In this document: piece after piece, positions 1-10,378 of the stretch
How the letters are laid out: each line of letters opens with the position of its first letter
How positions within the stretch are numbered: the stretch's first letter is position 1
Assembly (NCBI GenBank): GCA_020050835.1
Contig: JAGVKB010000149.1
Coordinates: 1-64,000, forward strand
Length of the DNA stretch: 64,000 bases
DNA from: Candidatus Obscuribacterales bacterium
Lineage (GTDB): Bacteria > Cyanobacteriota > Vampirovibrionia > Obscuribacterales > Obscuribacteraceae
Direction of reading: 5' to 3'
Program-made: the position numbers and the translations under genes
The notes under the pieces: model-generated
The model's database searches: none
Told to the model about the DNA's origin: nothing
What the model saw: only the letters and a program-made list of their open reading frames with translations

Positions 1-2
1 CA

Positions 3-3000
3 GGCGGCTATGCCCAGTCCATGGCACAACGAGCAGAAGCGCTGAAAGGTCTGCAGGCAGCCGGGCGGAATGTATGGCATGCCGACTTTGTACTAGCGGA
101 ATATGGACCGACTTACTTGTCCGGCGCCTGGTCCGACTGGGGCAATGACGCCAAAATAAACAACTTGCTGGTAAACAGCTGCGAAGCGGCCGGCTGGAAT
201 TCACCAACTGTAGAACTGATTCTGGATACTGCTACATACTATGCAAAAGCTCGCGCAGCCGAACGCCAGATCGACAGCTTGCTCGAACCACGCCGCATGG
301 CATTGGAAAGCACCCTGCGTGCACAGGCTCGCGAGCTTGGCTGCCCAGCTTGTTGCCTTAAACTGCAAATCAGCCACGACGACAGCAGCAGGCACAAATC
401 CACCGGTGACGGTACTATCCGCATTTCAGCCGATCTCCTTGCTCACGCATCTGAGCCCGAAAAGCGAAGAAGGCTTTTGCTGGAATGCTCACATCAGTTG
501 TCCAATCTTGTCGAGCAGCAACAGATTGCCTGGTCCGTAGCCCATAACGCGCAATTAACTTCAGAATTGCGCAGCCGGTCTCACGGTCACCAAAGTGATC
601 TTCGGACTGCACTGATTGTAGAGCTTGCCACAGATTATCAACTATTGAATGGGCTCTCACAAAAGTACGCTGAAAAAATTGGCGTCCCTTGTACGCCGGA
701 GCTAAGACAGTTCGTGCTGGAATCGTTGTCGAGTTGGGACCCTGAGCAAGAATGGACGCGTCGAGACAAAGCTCGGTCCACCGAAGTAGCAGCAGCAATG
801 TCTAAGCACCACCAAGAGTTAACGGCGAGATCAGAAGGCTTGGATCGCCTCAGAATGCTTCACAGCATCGCCAATCGCCCTTTCGACGCCAAGCAGAATG
901 CCGACAAGCTACTCCAATCATTGACTTTCGATCTTACGCCGTGGACGGCATCTGGTCTCTTTGAAGAGGGAGCAAAAACGATTCTTGATGTGAAAGTGTT
1001 ACCGCCCGAACTAAGACTCTACATAGTACATCTCGACCAGCAGGCCGCCTATGGACTGGAGCCAGATCCTGGAATCGTACGGCAAGCCTACAAACAATTC
1101 TATCCAGCAGTAAAGGCCAAGCTTGCTCAAGAGAAGGCGCTCCTGGATCGACAGCTCGAATCATTGTTCGACCACCGATCAAGCAAGCTCAACTCAAAAG
1201 TACTCGCTATCGCCGAGCAGGAGCTTATAAAAGACAGGAAAGAGTCTACGACACTTTCGAAACACCGCACGAACCATGGGGATGGTCACATGTCAGCATT
1301 CAGAGAAAACGACACTACAGGCAGGCCGCTGAGCCTCGCAGCCGACAGCACAACCGCTGCGTCACACGCATTCCTTGCCGAGCTTCAAGCACCTGAAGTG
1401 GCTTCCGCTGCCCAGCAATTCAAGCCTCATAGCTCACGAGTTGAGTTGATTACAAGCTACCCGCCAGCCATCAAGAAAGAGATGGAAGCATTTGAAGAAG
1501 CAGTCAACCAGTCGCCCTTGAATGCAACTCAAAGAAAGGAGCTGTTGACCGCAATTTCGACAAAACTTCAGTCGGCCGATCCCACAATGACTGCCGAGCT
1601 GGCAGAAACACTGCAGCGCTTCTCAACCAACCCGAAGCTCTTCAAGCTAGTGCCTGAGCTTCATCGAATGCTTACTTCTCCAGCAGCTGCGTCTATTGAC
1701 TTGCCGCTGAAATCCGTTCTAGAGCTTGCGGGACATTCCTCAAAATCATTCATTCAACTCAGCGACGCACTTGTCTCCAGATTCGCAAAAACCTTTTGCG
1801 ATTCTGGAGACAAGATAAAAACAGAGCAACTCAGGACAATTGTCACCGAATACATGTCATTACCAGAAACTGCGAGAAAGGACTTTGACGAATTTGGCCG
1901 GCGCCGGTCGGCAGCTCTATCGGCCGAACCGTTCGCTCGGCTTTCAAATTTTTGTGAACAGCTGGAGACTCAAGGCAAAGCAAAAAGTGAAGAGTACGCA
2001 ATCGCTCACAAGGATTTGAATACGCATAGAAACATCATAAACGAAGCCCGCGAGCACTTTAACCGGCAGGTCGACATAGAGTTAAGAAATCAAGCCAACC
2101 TTCCACAGAGAATTCAAAGCGGAGGCGACCGGCTGGAGTCTCTGATGCAGTCCTGCGCTAACGAGCTGATGAAAGAAAAATTGCCCCAGCTGAAGGGCAA
2201 AACTCCTGCAGAAGCTGGCTTTGCGATTTTACGGTCAACCAGAACTGCTATGGATCTGGCCGGCTGCGACTTCATTTTGTACAACAAATTTACTGGCGAA
2301 TATCTATTGCTCGATGCTACCGCAAGAGACAAAAGCAAATTGCCGCGGTTGAGAGCCGACGGCGTGATTACATTGGACCGGAAAGACTATGAGCACAAGC
2401 AAAATGGCTTCGCCGAAATGAAAGTAGATATGAAGGCTGCCCTAGTCAATCAGCTCGTAAAATTCAAGCGTGATGGCTCTCCGTTCAACATCGCCACAGC
2501 ACCGCTGGATCTCAATCTCAAAATGTCCGGAGACGCTTGGAACTGGAAATCGACTTTCGAGCGGATCCAGCAAAATCCAGATATCAAACAGCAAAACGTT
2601 GAACTTAGAATCAATCGGGACACATTTCAAGCAGTCGCTCACGGGCTCAACGAATACTGCGCTGGATTGGAAAGAACAGCCGAACTAAAGCGCGCCCAAG
2701 CATTTGAAACGAGAAGAGCAATTCGAGAGAATGAGAGTATGACCGCGGAGGAAAAGAGGATTGAGATCGAAAGGACAGATAGAATGAGAACGACTGCTCA
2801 GCAACTCGTTGAATACGCAGATTTCATTCGCAAGAGCGGTGCTTTGAACTTCGTTCAAAGATGCATCGGAGATATCGACGGATATCAGCATCTGCTGCAG
2901 TCACAACAAGACAAGTCCCAATCTCGGGAGTCGAGCGCAAAAGCGGCACCGAAGTTGACTGAGGCCGAGAAAAAATTACTGGATCGCCTGAAAGAAAACC

Positions 3001-3620
3001 TGGCCGCAGCCGGAACGGCTGACAGCCTGCGAGACAGCAACGGTCAAATCAACCAGGCGAAAGTGTTCACGCAACTGCGGAAGGCAGCCGAGCAGCTTGA
3101 GAATGAAGCAAGTGCAAGCACCCTAAGCAGTGAAGACCGGGAGGCAGTAAACAAGCTTCGCGACGGGTTTCGAAAGGGTGATCCTGCAGTAGTAGAGAAA
3201 GTTCTTCGCCATCTGTCGCCTGGGAAACAATCAGATTCTGCCGATCTCAGCAATGCTATTCCAGAGTCAATTGCGCAGGCGAAAGGCACCGGTCAAACGC
3301 CCGAAGAGTTCGCAAAGTCCCTAGTCGAAGTACAGAAGAGCGGAGTGATCTATCAATCATTGCTTGAATTGAAAGTTGAGCCTGTCCGTGCCAGAGAGGT
3401 TGAAAGCAAGCTGACCTCACCCGATGAAGTCAATCGCAAGAAAGCCTGGGAAGAACTCGCCAAACAAGGGAAAGTCGGTGAGCTGGAATCCAGAATGAAG
3501 GGCAAACCTGGTGGAGCAGGGGCCTGGGCACTGCTAGCAGCTCCGCTTGCTCCGCTTGTGTTTGGTGTCCCCAACTCCGAAACGACCGGCAAGCTTGGTT
3601 CCGTACCATGGAAGCGATAA
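3..3620 (+). CDS. Giant protein, 5' end outside window
   Basis: The frame is open from base 3 with no stop before the first Met at base 21, so the gene almost certainly begins upstream of the window. About 1,205 codons are visible. I do not recognise a named family. The protein is mostly charged helix. Counting from the Met at base 21, residues 128-165 read like a zincin segment in which the HExxH motif is replaced by LECSH (residues 154-158, bases 480-494); the first His is missing. The motif AEYGPTYL near residue 26 recurs as AEYGPSYL in the giant protein encoded at 10379-19039, supporting common ancestry. A coiled stretch lies near residues 890-940. The end is hydrophobic, Ala/Leu/Pro-rich, then a short basic tail. 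The next giant gene starts 98 nt downstream on the same strand. Function unknown. Confidence 0.85.
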   Translation, partial: GGYAQSMAQRAEALKGLQAAGRNVWHADFVLAEYGPTYLSGAWSDWGNDAKINNLLVNSCEAAGWNSPTVELILDTATYYAKARAAERQIDSLLEPRRMALESTLRAQARELGCPACCLKLQISHDDSSRHKSTGDGTIRISADLLAHASEPEKRRRLLLECSHQLSNLVEQQQIAWSVAHNAQLTSELRSRSHGHQSDLRTALIVELATDYQLLNGLSQKYAEKIGVPCTPELRQFVLESLSSWDPEQEWTRRDKARSTEVAAAMSKHHQELTARSEGLDRLRMLHSIANRPFDAKQNADKLLQSLTFDLTPWTASGLFEEGAKTILDVKVLPPELRLYIVHLDQQAAYGLEPDPGIVRQAYKQFYPAVKAKLAQEKALLDRQLESLFDHRSSKLNSKVLAIAEQELIKDRKESTTLSKHRTNHGDGHMSAFRENDTTGRPLSLAADSTTAASHAFLAELQAPEVASAAQQFKPHSSRVELITSYPPAIKKEMEAFEEAVNQSPLNATQRKELLTAISTKLQSADPTMTAELAETLQRFSTNPKLFKLVPELHRMLTSPAAASIDLPLKSVLELAGHSSKSFIQLSDALVSRFAKTFCDSGDKIKTEQLRTIVTEYMSLPETARKDFDEFGRRRSAALSAEPFARLSNFCEQLETQGKAKSEEYAIAHKDLNTHRNIINEAREHFNRQVDIELRNQANLPQRIQSGGDRLESLMQSCANELMKEKLPQLKGKTPAEAGFAILRSTRTAMDLAGCDFILYNKFTGEYLLLDATARDKSKLPRLRADGVITLDRKDYEHKQNGFAEMKVDMKAALVNQLVKFKRDGSPFNIATAPLDLNLKMSGDAWNWKSTFERIQQNPDIKQQNVELRINRDTFQAVAHGLNEYCAGLERTAELKRAQAFETRRAIRENESMTAEEKRIEIERTDRMRTTAQQLVEYADFIRKSGALNFVQRCIGDIDGYQHLLQSQQDKSQSRESSAKAAPKLTEAEKKLLDRLKENLAAAGTADSLRDSNGQINQAKVFTQLRKAAEQLENEASASTLSSEDREAVNKLRDGFRKGDPAVVEKVLRHLSPGKQSDSADLSNAIPESIAQAKGTGQTPEEFAKSLVEVQKSGVIYQSLLELKVEPVRAREVESKLTSPDEVNRKKAWEELAKQGKVGELESRMKGKPGGAGAWALLAAPLAPLVFGVPNSETTGKLGSVPWKR

Positions 3621-3629
3621 GCCGAAACG

Positions 3630-3655
3630 CTTTCTTAACAAGTCAGAACTATAAC
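3630..3655 (+). promoter_or_regulatory. Putative promoter, shared 12-nt box
   Basis: CTTTCTTAACAA (3630-3641), then 8 nt, then TATAAC (3650-3655), about 63 nt before the ATG at 3719. The box differs by one base from the box at 19521-19532 and has the same 8-nt spacing to a -10-like hexamer as three minus-strand sites. It lacks the TTGCAC that precedes the other three. Confidence 0.45.
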
Positions 3656-3718
3656 TAGCTCTAGGTAAACACACTCCCAGTTCGAACTATCGGCGTTGCC
3701 GAATTGGAGACAGTAGGG

Positions 3719-6700
3719 ATGAGCTTAGATAGGCTAGACGCGGGCAGCACAGAAAATGCAGGTGGAGCGCTATCAGCTTCGCAGGCTTTTCTAGACGAGG
3801 CAATTCATTTACTAAACTCCGAGCTAATTAACAAGATCGACAAGGCAGCACTGAATGGAGTTCGCCCTGGACACGGTTCGACCGAATCTCCTACTAGAGA
3901 CGATAAGGATTTATTCTTCGTCTCAGACAAACGGGGAGAAACGACCATAACCGCGGTGCCCCGCGATGGCCGGCTAGAAAAGCTGCAAGCTGCGATAGTC
4001 GAGCTTGCTCACCAGCTGATTCCGGATGAAACAGAGCGAAAAGATTTGGCAGCGAGAGTCAAAGCCGAGCGAGACGCTGGGTCTTTCGGCACTGCCACCA
4101 AAGAAGGCTACAAAAAGCTGGTGGACTTGTATACCAAGCAATTGGTTCCGGAAATGCTGTCTCAATATCAAAACGCTGGTCTTGCACTACCGCCTGGCGT
4201 GGAGATGAAGATTGCCGGAAAAGATTCAGCCATCGTTCTCAGCACTGATGCATTTGTAAGAAAAGCTCTGTCCGGCAAAGGTGACCTTGGCATAGACACC
4301 AACTCCATCGCCGACTTTGAAAAGTTGATCAGGCTCAGTCATTGGCTTTCTGAAAGTAAGGCTCCCTTGCAGAAGCTGCAGATGGACCGATTGGAAGAAC
4401 GACTATCTCGAGACCTCGAAACAGACATCAAGGAGGGCAGGGTACCTGCTGGATGGCGGCGCGGTGAACTCGACAAGCGATCCTGGTGCGAAGCTTATTA
4501 TCAAGCAAAATCTACATACAGCACAGTGAAAACATGGATCGAACTGGCGGACAGACTAGAGCGAAACCCGCCTCATTTCAAATCGGAGATGCTGCACAAA
4601 TTACCCCCCGGATTGACAGTTTCTCGCGATCAATTCGGCAACATCAAAGAAGTTTCCTTTGGCAACTTGATGATCGACGATCTGGCTTTGAGCGCTGAAC
4701 AAAATAAGCGCAAGTTGGATTTACTGCGAGGTTGGTATCAGAATTTAACCAAGGAGATAGAGCCGGTAAAGGCAGAAGCAATGAAGGAGTTCAAAGACAT
4801 TCCAGGCTTCGGAGAGACTCCGATTAAGGGCTGGTTCGACTCCAACAGTAAGAATTTCTGCTTGGGCACCAAACCAGAAAAAGGACAATGGCAGCCACTT
4901 GATTTGATAAAGCTGGACATGAAACTAAAGGAGACGAGAGACGCAGCAGGACAATTGACGAGTGTCGAAGTTACGCCACATTGCGAATTCAAGACAATTC
5001 CAGTCCTCGGCTATCTCAATAGCTTCGGAACAATTATTCATGAATCGACCGGCAAGACTGTCAAGTACAAACCCGATGCTCCGGTGCTGGTTCAAACCGG
5101 TCCCGGACAAGCAGAGATTGTATTGGCACGTGATTTGAATGGCTGGTTACTCAGGCAACAGGCCAGACTATTGGCTGACGAGGTGATAACTGTTGGCATG
5201 GATGGCGCGATGGTGGTGACTGGAACAGTCGGCTTGCGCGCTGCTTATACCGCCGGCAGCTTGGCAGCAAAGGGTATTCTGAAAGCAGAAGCAGCAGAGA
5301 TTACTTCAGCACTTCTGCGGAACAAGCTGAGCTCCGGGTTTCAAATTGTGCTTGGAGCTACCGGGGTACTAAACAATGCCGGCGCCGAAAACTATCATCC
5401 GCTAATTCCGGCGGCAATGACAGCTCGTTCTGCCTACTTCCTAGGGCATGCAAGCTTGGACATCGCCAACTTCTTTAAGCTCCCACAGACGAGCAAGGCA
5501 TTTGTAGATATGATTTCTCCCAAAACTGGCGCAGCAATGGATCGCACCATCACCAGCCTGCGCGGCACAGAGGCAGTATCAAAAACAAGTATTAACGCAC
5601 GCGAACTTGCCTTGAAGGAGCTCGGTCTTCCAACTCAAGCCGCTGACTTTCTGGCTCGGCAAACTTTTGCCGTTACAGAGAAAGGCTTCGTGATTATGAC
5701 TGCTCTGGAAATCGCAACTCTCAAGGCCAAGGGTTGTGTATCAACCGACGATCAAAATGAATTTGAGCGCATCAAGCCAAACGAGCTGAACAAGTTTGCT
5801 GGACTGTTCGGTCGCTTACAAGACGGGCGACACCTGACTGCCGATTTACAATCATTCGCCGCCATCACTTGTGGTGCCGCAGAGCGGCCGGCAGCCGACG
5901 AGATGATCAGCAAGACTGTGAAACTCTTGCAGACGGGAGCCAGTGACTCTGACAAGGCTCAGCTCCGCCAGCAACTGATGGACTACTTACGATATCGGCC
6001 GGAGCAGATCAACTCCATACAAGATGGCAGGCAAGATCCGTTTTCGCAAGACCAGCTGGAAACAATGGCTCGCAAGGGAGATAAGCTATCGCCCCAGTTG
6101 CGAAAGGTCGCAACGCTATGCACGCTGCTACTTGCAGAACGCAGTGAAAATGGCCACCTTAAGGAGCTCGTCGCGGAGCGGGAGATCACAGTCGGACCCT
6201 ATTTGCGAGCAGTCAAACCTGAATCAAGCCCAGCCATGGATGGTATTCAGCAAACTCAATACGAAAAGGTTCCTGCCCATACTGTCAAACAATCTGTAGG
6301 CGCGGCTGAACTTGTGGAGATGCTGGAGGCTGATTTATGGTCATCTGCAGACCGCGTGCAGCGCATAGCGAAGGGCAAAGCGCTGGTCGACGCAGGCGTC
6401 CTGCCACCCGGCACGATGGCTGACATGCTCCTAACAGCGCTGTCGAATCCCGCCAAAGATGCAACCGAGCGGCAAGGTATTGAGCATCTAATCGAATTGC
6501 TTAGTATCACCAGCAAATTGCAAATCACAGAAAAGCTCATGAGCAATTCGGCAGGTTACGCTGGCATTAACGCTGGACTGACATCTAAAGACATTACAAA
6601 CAAGCTTGCACTGGCGGCTGAAAAAATGCCGGACAGCAAATTGAAAGCATCGATTCTGGCTGCTCTACCTTTACTTAAAGAAGGCGTCGCCATTGATGAC

Positions 6701-9700
6701 GTAGCAAAAAAACGCTTCGCGTCCATGTTTCTGGCAGAAGAGCCAGGCATCTCTATGCAAAGCTTTCGTGACCAGGTGAATCTTGATTTGAAAGCAAGGC
6801 TCAAGAAAGCTGATACAAACGGCGCCGATAGTAAAGAACTGACCGCAGACTGGGAAAGAAAGTTGCGAGCAGTAGAACATTTACTCGATGACGGTATCAA
6901 GACCGGAAATTTTCCAGACGCACTCACAAATGCTCTTTACGAATGCATGGATTCAAATATTCCAGCCATTCAAGTATCTGCCTGGCAGGCATTTGTGCAA
7001 CAACGCAAAGAGGGAAAAAACCTGCTCGATCTGTTAGTCCAGTCTCAACCTGAGAAGAATTGGAGACTCACACTAGCTCAAAAGACAGATGACATCTTCG
7101 CCTCACTCGAAATGCGTCCAAACATTCAAAAGTCCGCCTGGATAGAGCGCGGACTGGCGCAAGTAAAGTTGTGCGAAATGGCAGCGCCGTTCTATCGCGA
7201 CCTGGTTAGACAGGCTCAGGACAAGCCACCGGCTCAAAGAAAGGAGTGGTTGGAGGCAGCTGATCTGTTCTGCTCCAGACTATATCTCAGCATGGAGTAT
7301 TCGAAAGCCAGCAGCGGGACCAGACCGCAAAACCCCGAAGAAGTCAGAATCGCCGCTGCTAATGCGCTGGCAGCGCTCAAATTCAGCAACTCCGACATGC
7401 TGGCTCAGTTGAGCGAACATATCTCGCCCGATGACGAGCCCTGCTCCGCTGTCCGATTGGCCGCAATCAAAGCCATCTCTCAAATGCAGATTCCCAGCAA
7501 GCAGATAAGCGACTTGATGGGTCCTCTCGCAAAAAAAGAGACAGACCCAGCAGTAGTGGAGCTGCTTGCAAAGTTTCATCAACCGGACGGAACTATTCAC
7601 GACCACGACTCAGCTCGTTCGAAACAAGAACGGGCCAACCTGGAAGAACAGCAGCGTCGAACCACATATGATGACACCGCGGTCAAGGCCTTTCTCAAGA
7701 CTCAATTCCCACGATTGATTCAAGACGGTAAATCGAGCATCCTGGGTTATCTAGATCCAAATGAAGTGCTGGTAGAACCCGTGGCAAACTGGTTTGGTGC
7801 ATGGAAAAGCAAACCCACCCTTCAACAGATGTGGCAGCGCTGCCTGCAAGATAAAGATTACAACTCCAGCCTGGTCGACTGGGAACTCGTTGCTCAAAAC
7901 GAAGCGCTAAAAGCCTACATGAATGGACTGGACGGGATTCGCTTACTCATTGAGCGCGGCGACAAGATAACGAAAAACATTCCGGCGGGACAAGGCGATG
8001 CGAAGTTGAGCCAAAGCGAAGCGGCGATGTGCGCGCTTTTTTCATTACTGCGCTCTCCATCGCAAATGGGACCGGCATTCTACAGTCACAGGAAGGGGCT
8101 GGAGCAGGGCATCTATACGCCAGACCAAGAATACATTGCTATCGAAGGGAGGGTTGCCGCACGCAGAAAGGAGATCTGCCAGAGTTCATCCTTGCGAGAT
8201 CTGCGCGAAGACCCATGGCCCGAAGCCCAGCAAAAAATGGCCGAGAATGTCTTGCAACTATGCAAGAGCGGTCCACCAGATCTTAATCTCAATCTGCTGG
8301 TAAACAACATCTTTGATACCGTCATACCTAAGTCACATGCGCTGACAACGCCCAATGACGATAAAGTAGGAATCACTCTTGTAAAATCGCTGGAAGCGAT
8401 CATCAGCAGACCGGATTGCAGCGCCGAGACTCAGAGGCTTATTGTCACTCGACTGTCGGAATTCGTCAGGACCGGCTCGGCAGTTACTTCCAGGGAAGCA
8501 ACGATGGTGGCTCTATTGGATCTCGTCGATCGATATCTGAGCACCCTTGATCCGCAAAGCGCATCTTTTGCCGAGCTCAGAAACGGCATCGCAGTGCGAT
8601 CATTTTCCGAAGCGGCACCAGCTTCTGTCAGACTGCGCGCTACTGAAATTCACGAACGCAACTGGAACAGCGTGCTCCAACTTTACTATTGCCAGCCGGC
8701 AACGCAAAAGACAGATCGCGAACGTTTTGAGAGCCTGCCACAAGCTGACAAATTGAGAGCAAAGACTCAAACTGCCAATTTGAGCAATGATCTGGAAGTC
8801 CGCTTCGCTTGCGAGCGAATTATCGCAGCAGCGCAGGGCGGCGCTCTCAACAATCAACAATGGTCCAGCAAATTTACTGCCACCTTAGTGGATTTGGCTA
8901 AATCGAAGGACATCGACGACCGAGTGCGATTGGCAGCATGTATCGCCCTCAAGCAAACCCGCTCGGTACCGGAGTCTGAAATCAAGCCGCTGCTCCTTCA
9001 GCTTTCGCTCAACTCCCAGCGGATAGCAGTAAGGCACGATGCTCAACTGGTGCTGAACGGCGTCAAAGGAAAGGGCATCACCGAAGACGAACTCGAGCTT
9101 CCCAAGTCGAACCTGATAAAGTCACTTTCAAAAGCAACCGGACTTGAGGAAAGTGAATTGTCCAGACGATCGAGAAGAAGCTTGATTGATTATGCTGCGT
9201 GGACTCTTCTTCGAGAGGATCTCGACAAGGACACAGCAAGAGAGCTGCGCACCTGCCTCCATCGTTACGGACAAGCTGCGTCAGTAATGGTGAATCAGAT
9301 TGACAAATCAAACGACGAAGGCTGGTCGCAAACGAAGGAATGCATAGAAGACTCCTTACGAGCACTCGGGCTTCCTGCTAGCGACATCCAGTGGTTATCT
9401 GGCTGTTCTTCAAATTACAGCTACGAGCTATCCCAAATTCAAAGCACCACCGAATTCAAACAGATGGTCGATCGCCTCTCCAAACAACATGCGCAAACCG
9501 GACAAATACCGAGTCTGCTCATAGCACTCAATCAATTCGTAAACTTGAGCGCTCACGAGATGGAACAAAAACTCAAAGCGAACGACAAGGTCGCACCGGA
9601 AACATTTAATGCGGCAGTCACCGCGATCGCCTTGCAAGAAAGGCTAGTAGCAATCTACTATCCAACAGGCACAGACGGACGGTTTAACGGTATGAGAAAC

Positions 9701-10231
9701 GCGGCGGTAGCGATGGAGCGTTTGTCTCAACTGCACATCGCCGACCCCAAGAGAGGCTCGCGGGAGCAACCGGTCAAGCTAACGTTGGATCTTTACGATC
9801 GAACTCTTGAAGCGATAAGTGATATCAAGAAACGACAACCGAACAATCGATTTGCAGAATCGAACGTGCAGCAGATCATCGAGTCGCAAGTAAAGCATGC
9901 TTTACTCACTTGCCACTATATGAACACACATGGACGAAAGCCAGACAACTTCCTTCTCCAGCAATTCTTATCTAAAGCCGACAAGAGCCTGAAAGAGCAC
10001 CCTCGGCAGGATTCTCCAAGCTTTCACTATCTGTCCGCTCTCAAACATCTGGTAGAGTTGCCGGTCGTGCCTGCCGACAGCAAAGCACCGACCCTGGAAA
10101 ATCTCGAGCGCAGCCTCAAGAAAATGGTGGAGCTGACTGCCGCACAACACAGCAAGGAATCTTCGGCGTATCAGCAGTCACTTTCGGTAATGAACGACTT
10201 CCTGAAACGAGCAAAGGAATCCAGGAAGTAA
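3719..10231 (+). CDS. Giant HEAT-repeat-like protein (2,170 aa)
   Basis: The frame opens with a TTG at 3704. The ATG at 3719 is preferred because GGAG (3706-3709) sits 9 nt before it and the TTG lies inside that signal. No named family is recognised. Several segments have HEAT-like helical pairs, for example EEVRIAAANALAALKF, AVRLAAIKAISQMQ and DDRVRLAACIALKQ. A moderately hydrophobic Ala/Gly-rich stretch falls near residues 500-600. Near residue 170-220 a segment DSAIVLSTDAF followed by SHWLS (bases 4337-4351) lines up with the zincin-like segment of the giant at 10379-19039, but without its His/Glu residues. Nothing suggests a signal peptide. The gene is convergent with the minus-strand giant, 147 nt away. 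A role as a scaffold is only a guess from the repeats. Confidence 0.85.
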   Translation: MSLDRLDAGSTENAGGALSASQAFLDEAIHLLNSELINKIDKAALNGVRPGHGSTESPTRDDKDLFFVSDKRGETTITAVPRDGRLEKLQAAIVELAHQLIPDETERKDLAARVKAERDAGSFGTATKEGYKKLVDLYTKQLVPEMLSQYQNAGLALPPGVEMKIAGKDSAIVLSTDAFVRKALSGKGDLGIDTNSIADFEKLIRLSHWLSESKAPLQKLQMDRLEERLSRDLETDIKEGRVPAGWRRGELDKRSWCEAYYQAKSTYSTVKTWIELADRLERNPPHFKSEMLHKLPPGLTVSRDQFGNIKEVSFGNLMIDDLALSAEQNKRKLDLLRGWYQNLTKEIEPVKAEAMKEFKDIPGFGETPIKGWFDSNSKNFCLGTKPEKGQWQPLDLIKLDMKLKETRDAAGQLTSVEVTPHCEFKTIPVLGYLNSFGTIIHESTGKTVKYKPDAPVLVQTGPGQAEIVLARDLNGWLLRQQARLLADEVITVGMDGAMVVTGTVGLRAAYTAGSLAAKGILKAEAAEITSALLRNKLSSGFQIVLGATGVLNNAGAENYHPLIPAAMTARSAYFLGHASLDIANFFKLPQTSKAFVDMISPKTGAAMDRTITSLRGTEAVSKTSINARELALKELGLPTQAADFLARQTFAVTEKGFVIMTALEIATLKAKGCVSTDDQNEFERIKPNELNKFAGLFGRLQDGRHLTADLQSFAAITCGAAERPAADEMISKTVKLLQTGASDSDKAQLRQQLMDYLRYRPEQINSIQDGRQDPFSQDQLETMARKGDKLSPQLRKVATLCTLLLAERSENGHLKELVAEREITVGPYLRAVKPESSPAMDGIQQTQYEKVPAHTVKQSVGAAELVEMLEADLWSSADRVQRIAKGKALVDAGVLPPGTMADMLLTALSNPAKDATERQGIEHLIELLSITSKLQITEKLMSNSAGYAGINAGLTSKDITNKLALAAEKMPDSKLKASILAALPLLKEGVAIDDVAKKRFASMFLAEEPGISMQSFRDQVNLDLKARLKKADTNGADSKELTADWERKLRAVEHLLDDGIKTGNFPDALTNALYECMDSNIPAIQVSAWQAFVQQRKEGKNLLDLLVQSQPEKNWRLTLAQKTDDIFASLEMRPNIQKSAWIERGLAQVKLCEMAAPFYRDLVRQAQDKPPAQRKEWLEAADLFCSRLYLSMEYSKASSGTRPQNPEEVRIAAANALAALKFSNSDMLAQLSEHISPDDEPCSAVRLAAIKAISQMQIPSKQISDLMGPLAKKETDPAVVELLAKFHQPDGTIHDHDSARSKQERANLEEQQRRTTYDDTAVKAFLKTQFPRLIQDGKSSILGYLDPNEVLVEPVANWFGAWKSKPTLQQMWQRCLQDKDYNSSLVDWELVAQNEALKAYMNGLDGIRLLIERGDKITKNIPAGQGDAKLSQSEAAMCALFSLLRSPSQMGPAFYSHRKGLEQGIYTPDQEYIAIEGRVAARRKEICQSSSLRDLREDPWPEAQQKMAENVLQLCKSGPPDLNLNLLVNNIFDTVIPKSHALTTPNDDKVGITLVKSLEAIISRPDCSAETQRLIVTRLSEFVRTGSAVTSREATMVALLDLVDRYLSTLDPQSASFAELRNGIAVRSFSEAAPASVRLRATEIHERNWNSVLQLYYCQPATQKTDRERFESLPQADKLRAKTQTANLSNDLEVRFACERIIAAAQGGALNNQQWSSKFTATLVDLAKSKDIDDRVRLAACIALKQTRSVPESEIKPLLLQLSLNSQRIAVRHDAQLVLNGVKGKGITEDELELPKSNLIKSLSKATGLEESELSRRSRRSLIDYAAWTLLREDLDKDTARELRTCLHRYGQAASVMVNQIDKSNDEGWSQTKECIEDSLRALGLPASDIQWLSGCSSNYSYELSQIQSTTEFKQMVDRLSKQHAQTGQIPSLLIALNQFVNLSAHEMEQKLKANDKVAPETFNAAVTAIALQERLVAIYYPTGTDGRFNGMRNAAVAMERLSQLHIADPKRGSREQPVKLTLDLYDRTLEAISDIKKRQPNNRFAESNVQQIIESQVKHALLTCHYMNTHGRKPDNFLLQQFLSKADKSLKEHPRQDSPSFHYLSALKHLVELPVVPADSKAPTLENLERSLKKMVELTAAQHSKESSAYQQSLSVMNDFLKRAKESRK

Positions 10232-10378
10232 GACGCTGGAATAGATGATCCCTAAAATAGCTCAACAGCAAAGAACTCAACTAATTCACTAGGGCTTGGC
10301 ACTACCTGAACCAGCTCTCTTGACCCGAGCCATAAGTCGTACTATTTCAAAAGCATCTTGACTGGTTTTGCTTAGCGC

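Noticed and set aside
2200-2340. Nuclease-like D..D-x-T-x3-K in the first giant protein
   Set aside because: CDFILYN followed by LLLDATARDK faintly recalls a PD-(D/E)xK site, but the order and spacing do not fit well enough.
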